Positions 6,356 through 7,654 of a stretch of DNA of 7,654 bases are shown piece after piece (within the stretch, counting starts at the first letter, position 1; each line of letters opens with the position of its first letter). The notes beneath the pieces were generated by a model. That model saw only the letters and a program-made list of their open reading frames with translations. It searched no databases and was not told the origin of the DNA. Origin of the DNA: an uncultured Anaerolineae bacterium (GTDB taxonomy: Bacteria; Chloroflexota; Anaerolineae; Anaerolineales; Villigracilaceae); assembly GCA_903882765.1 (NCBI GenBank), contig CAIRYE010000296.1, positions 1 through 7,654 on the forward strand, read 5' to 3'. The translations under genes and the position numbers were made by a program.

Positions 6356-7255
6356 ATGTCAACAAATTCAAAACAAATACAGCAAGATCCTCGGGAAAAA
6401 ATTACCGCGAGGAGTTTAATTCAAAAAAAGCAAGCGCGTCAAAAAATAACCATGCTAACTGCATACGATTATCCGATGGCATCCCTGTTGGATCGTTCGG
6501 GTTTGGATGTGATCTTGGTGGGGGATTCACTAGGCATGGTTGTGCTCGGGTATGAAAATACCTTGCCTGTTACCATGGATGATATGCTTCACCATTGCAA
6601 AGCCGTTGCCCGTGGCTCTAAAAATTGTCTCCTGGTGGGTGATTTGCCGTTTATGTCCTTTCAAGTATCCATTGAAGAAGCCGTTCGGAACGCCGGACGT
6701 TTGATGCAGGAAGGTGGAATGGGGGCTGTGAAACTTGAAGGGGGCAGGGAAAGAGTTGCCACCATAAAAGCTATCGTAGACGCCGGAATCCCTGTTATGG
6801 GGCACATCGGTCTTACCCCGCAATCTATTCATAAATTTGGCGGGTTTAAGACCCAAGGAAAGACCTCTGAATCAGCTATCAGAATTATTGAAGATGCGCG
6901 TATGCTGCAGGAGGCGGGATGTTTTGCGATCGTGCTTGAATCCATTCCATCGCAAATTGGGAAGCTGATCAGCGAAGCCTTGCAGATCCCAACGATCGGG
7001 ATCGGGGCGGGGATGGAATGCGATGGGCAGGTCCTTGTGGTTCACGATGTCGTCGGCATGTTCGATCGATTCCAGCCAAAATTCTCCAAACAATATGTGA
7101 ATGCCTTTGAGTTTTTAGGTTCTGGAATTTCCCAGTACATCAACGAAGTGCGACAGGGTGTATTCCCAGCCGCGAAAGAAAGTGTTTTTATGGCGCAGGA
7201 CGAATATGTGGAAGTTCTCAGCAAGCTGCGCGCCGAAGAGCCCAAAAATAGATGA
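6356..7255 (+). CDS. panB: 3-methyl-2-oxobutanoate hydroxymethyltransferase (ketopantoate hydroxymethyltransferase)
   Basis: This cytoplasmic enzyme (299 aa) transfers a one-carbon unit from 5,10-methylenetetrahydrofolate to 2-oxoisovalerate, giving ketopantoate, the first committed step to pantothenate and CoA. Family landmarks in order: MLTAYDYPMASLLD, VGDSLGMV with metal ligand D57, VGDLPFMSF with metal ligand D96, AVKLEGG with E128, GHIGLTPQ, VLESIP with E195 as the likely catalytic base, and IGIGAGMECDGQVLV. All expected active-site residues (equivalents of E. coli D45, D84, E114 and E181) are present. It is about 35 residues longer than the 264 aa E. coli enzyme, partly in a Gln/Lys/Arg-rich N-terminal stretch before MLTAYD. 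The start follows GGAGG at the ideal distance. Its stop overlaps the panE start as ATGA, so the two are probably translationally coupled. Confidence 0.97.
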   Translation: MSTNSKQIQQDPREKITARSLIQKKQARQKITMLTAYDYPMASLLDRSGLDVILVGDSLGMVVLGYENTLPVTMDDMLHHCKAVARGSKNCLLVGDLPFMSFQVSIEEAVRNAGRLMQEGGMGAVKLEGGRERVATIKAIVDAGIPVMGHIGLTPQSIHKFGGFKTQGKTSESAIRIIEDARMLQEAGCFAIVLESIPSQIGKLISEALQIPTIGIGAGMECDGQVLVVHDVVGMFDRFQPKFSKQYVNAFEFLGSGISQYINEVRQGVFPAAKESVFMAQDEYVEVLSKLRAEEPKNR

Positions 7256-7654
7256 GACGTGTGCTCATCATCGGCACCGGTGCAATGGCATCGCTTTTTG
7301 GAGCTCGCATTTCAGCTGCCGGTTACCCCGTAGCGTTGTTTGGTTCGTGGACCCCGGCTATTGATGCGATTCGAGCCAAGGGCATAACCCTGATCGGTTC
7401 TGACAATTGGTCTCGTAGTAATCCAATATCCCAGGTTACAAACGATCCTCAAAGCCTAACTCCTTTTGACATCGTTCTTTTCTTGAACAAAACCTACCAA
7501 TTGGAATCAGTATTAGCAAAACTTACTCCATGGGTAAAGGAATTCCTTCATCCAACCTCTGTGCTTGGTACCCTGCAAAATGGGATTGGAAATAAAGAGA
7601 AAATACAAGCAAGCCTGCGAAATGTGCCTGTTCTTGCGGGAACGACAACTTACG
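7252..7654 (+). CDS. panE: 2-dehydropantoate 2-reductase, 3' end missing
   Basis: The frame opens with ATG inside the panB stop (ATGA) and runs off the right edge after 134 codons, about 40-45% of the usual ~300 aa. It encodes the NADPH-dependent reductase that turns ketopantoate into pantoate, the step right after PanB. The N-terminus is a Rossmann fold, VLIIGTGAMASLFGARI. The nucleotide loop reads GxGxxA, not GxGxxG, with A13 in the third-glycine position; this does occur in the family. Further signatures are FLNKTYQ with K80 (equivalent of the substrate-binding Lys of E. coli PanE, K72), TLQNGIGN with N110, and AGTTTY at the edge. The C-terminal catalytic helices are outside the window, so completeness cannot be judged. 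The pairing with panB makes this assignment much safer than homology alone, since PanE-like reductases are a broad family. Confidence 0.93.
   Translation, partial: MRRVLIIGTGAMASLFGARISAAGYPVALFGSWTPAIDAIRAKGITLIGSDNWSRSNPISQVTNDPQSLTPFDIVLFLNKTYQLESVLAKLTPWVKEFLHPTSVLGTLQNGIGNKEKIQASLRNVPVLAGTTTY

Noticed and set aside
1..7654. A hidden defence island, mobile element or novel multi-gene system.
   Set aside because: Every substantial open frame belongs to a known housekeeping or repair family. There are no transposase, integrase, reverse-transcriptase or toxin-like genes and no direct-repeat array or tRNA-flanked insertion.

Overview
The window carries eight protein-coding genes (two cut by the window edges), two clear hairpin terminators and one AT-rich divergent control region. 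It reads as an ordinary bacterial housekeeping segment. I saw no RNA gene, insertion sequence, CRISPR array or phage gene, and no hallmark of an undescribed defence or mobile system. Base composition looks moderate and even throughout. A ClpC-type (not ClpB) unfoldase, a YtxH-type glycine-zipper protein, GTG and TTG starts and a YcaQ-type glycosylase would fit a free-living bacterium such as an Anaerolineae-like Chloroflexota. That placement is an impression from protein style only and is not proven here.

Layout. Positions 2-481 (+): the 3' part of a YiiM-type MOSC-domain gene. Positions 482-596: a short gap with a possible promoter. Positions 597-3092 (+): clpC, followed by a strong terminator (3098-3130). 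Positions 3153-5963 (+): msrA, a tRNA-dihydrouridine synthase gene and a YcaQ-like DNA glycosylase gene, tightly packed (22-nt gap, then a 4-nt GTGA overlap). This run ends in a perfect 30-bp palindrome (5961-5990) whose first bases are the ycaQ stop codon. Positions 6002-6220 (-): a small YtxH-like membrane protein gene that converges on the same palindrome. Positions 6221-6355: an AT-rich region between divergent genes. Positions 6356-7654 (+): panB overlapping panE by ATGA, with panE running off the window.

Function. The left two thirds is rich in quality control and repair: protein unfolding for ClpP (ClpC), repair of oxidised methionine (MsrA), tRNA modification (Dus) and probable removal of alkylated or cross-linked bases (YcaQ-like). 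PanB and PanE are consecutive steps from 2-oxoisovalerate to pantoate in pantothenate/CoA synthesis. For msrA, the YtxH gene and panB, Shine-Dalgarno position supports a start 12 to 15 bases inside the longest open frame, and those shorter starts are used here.
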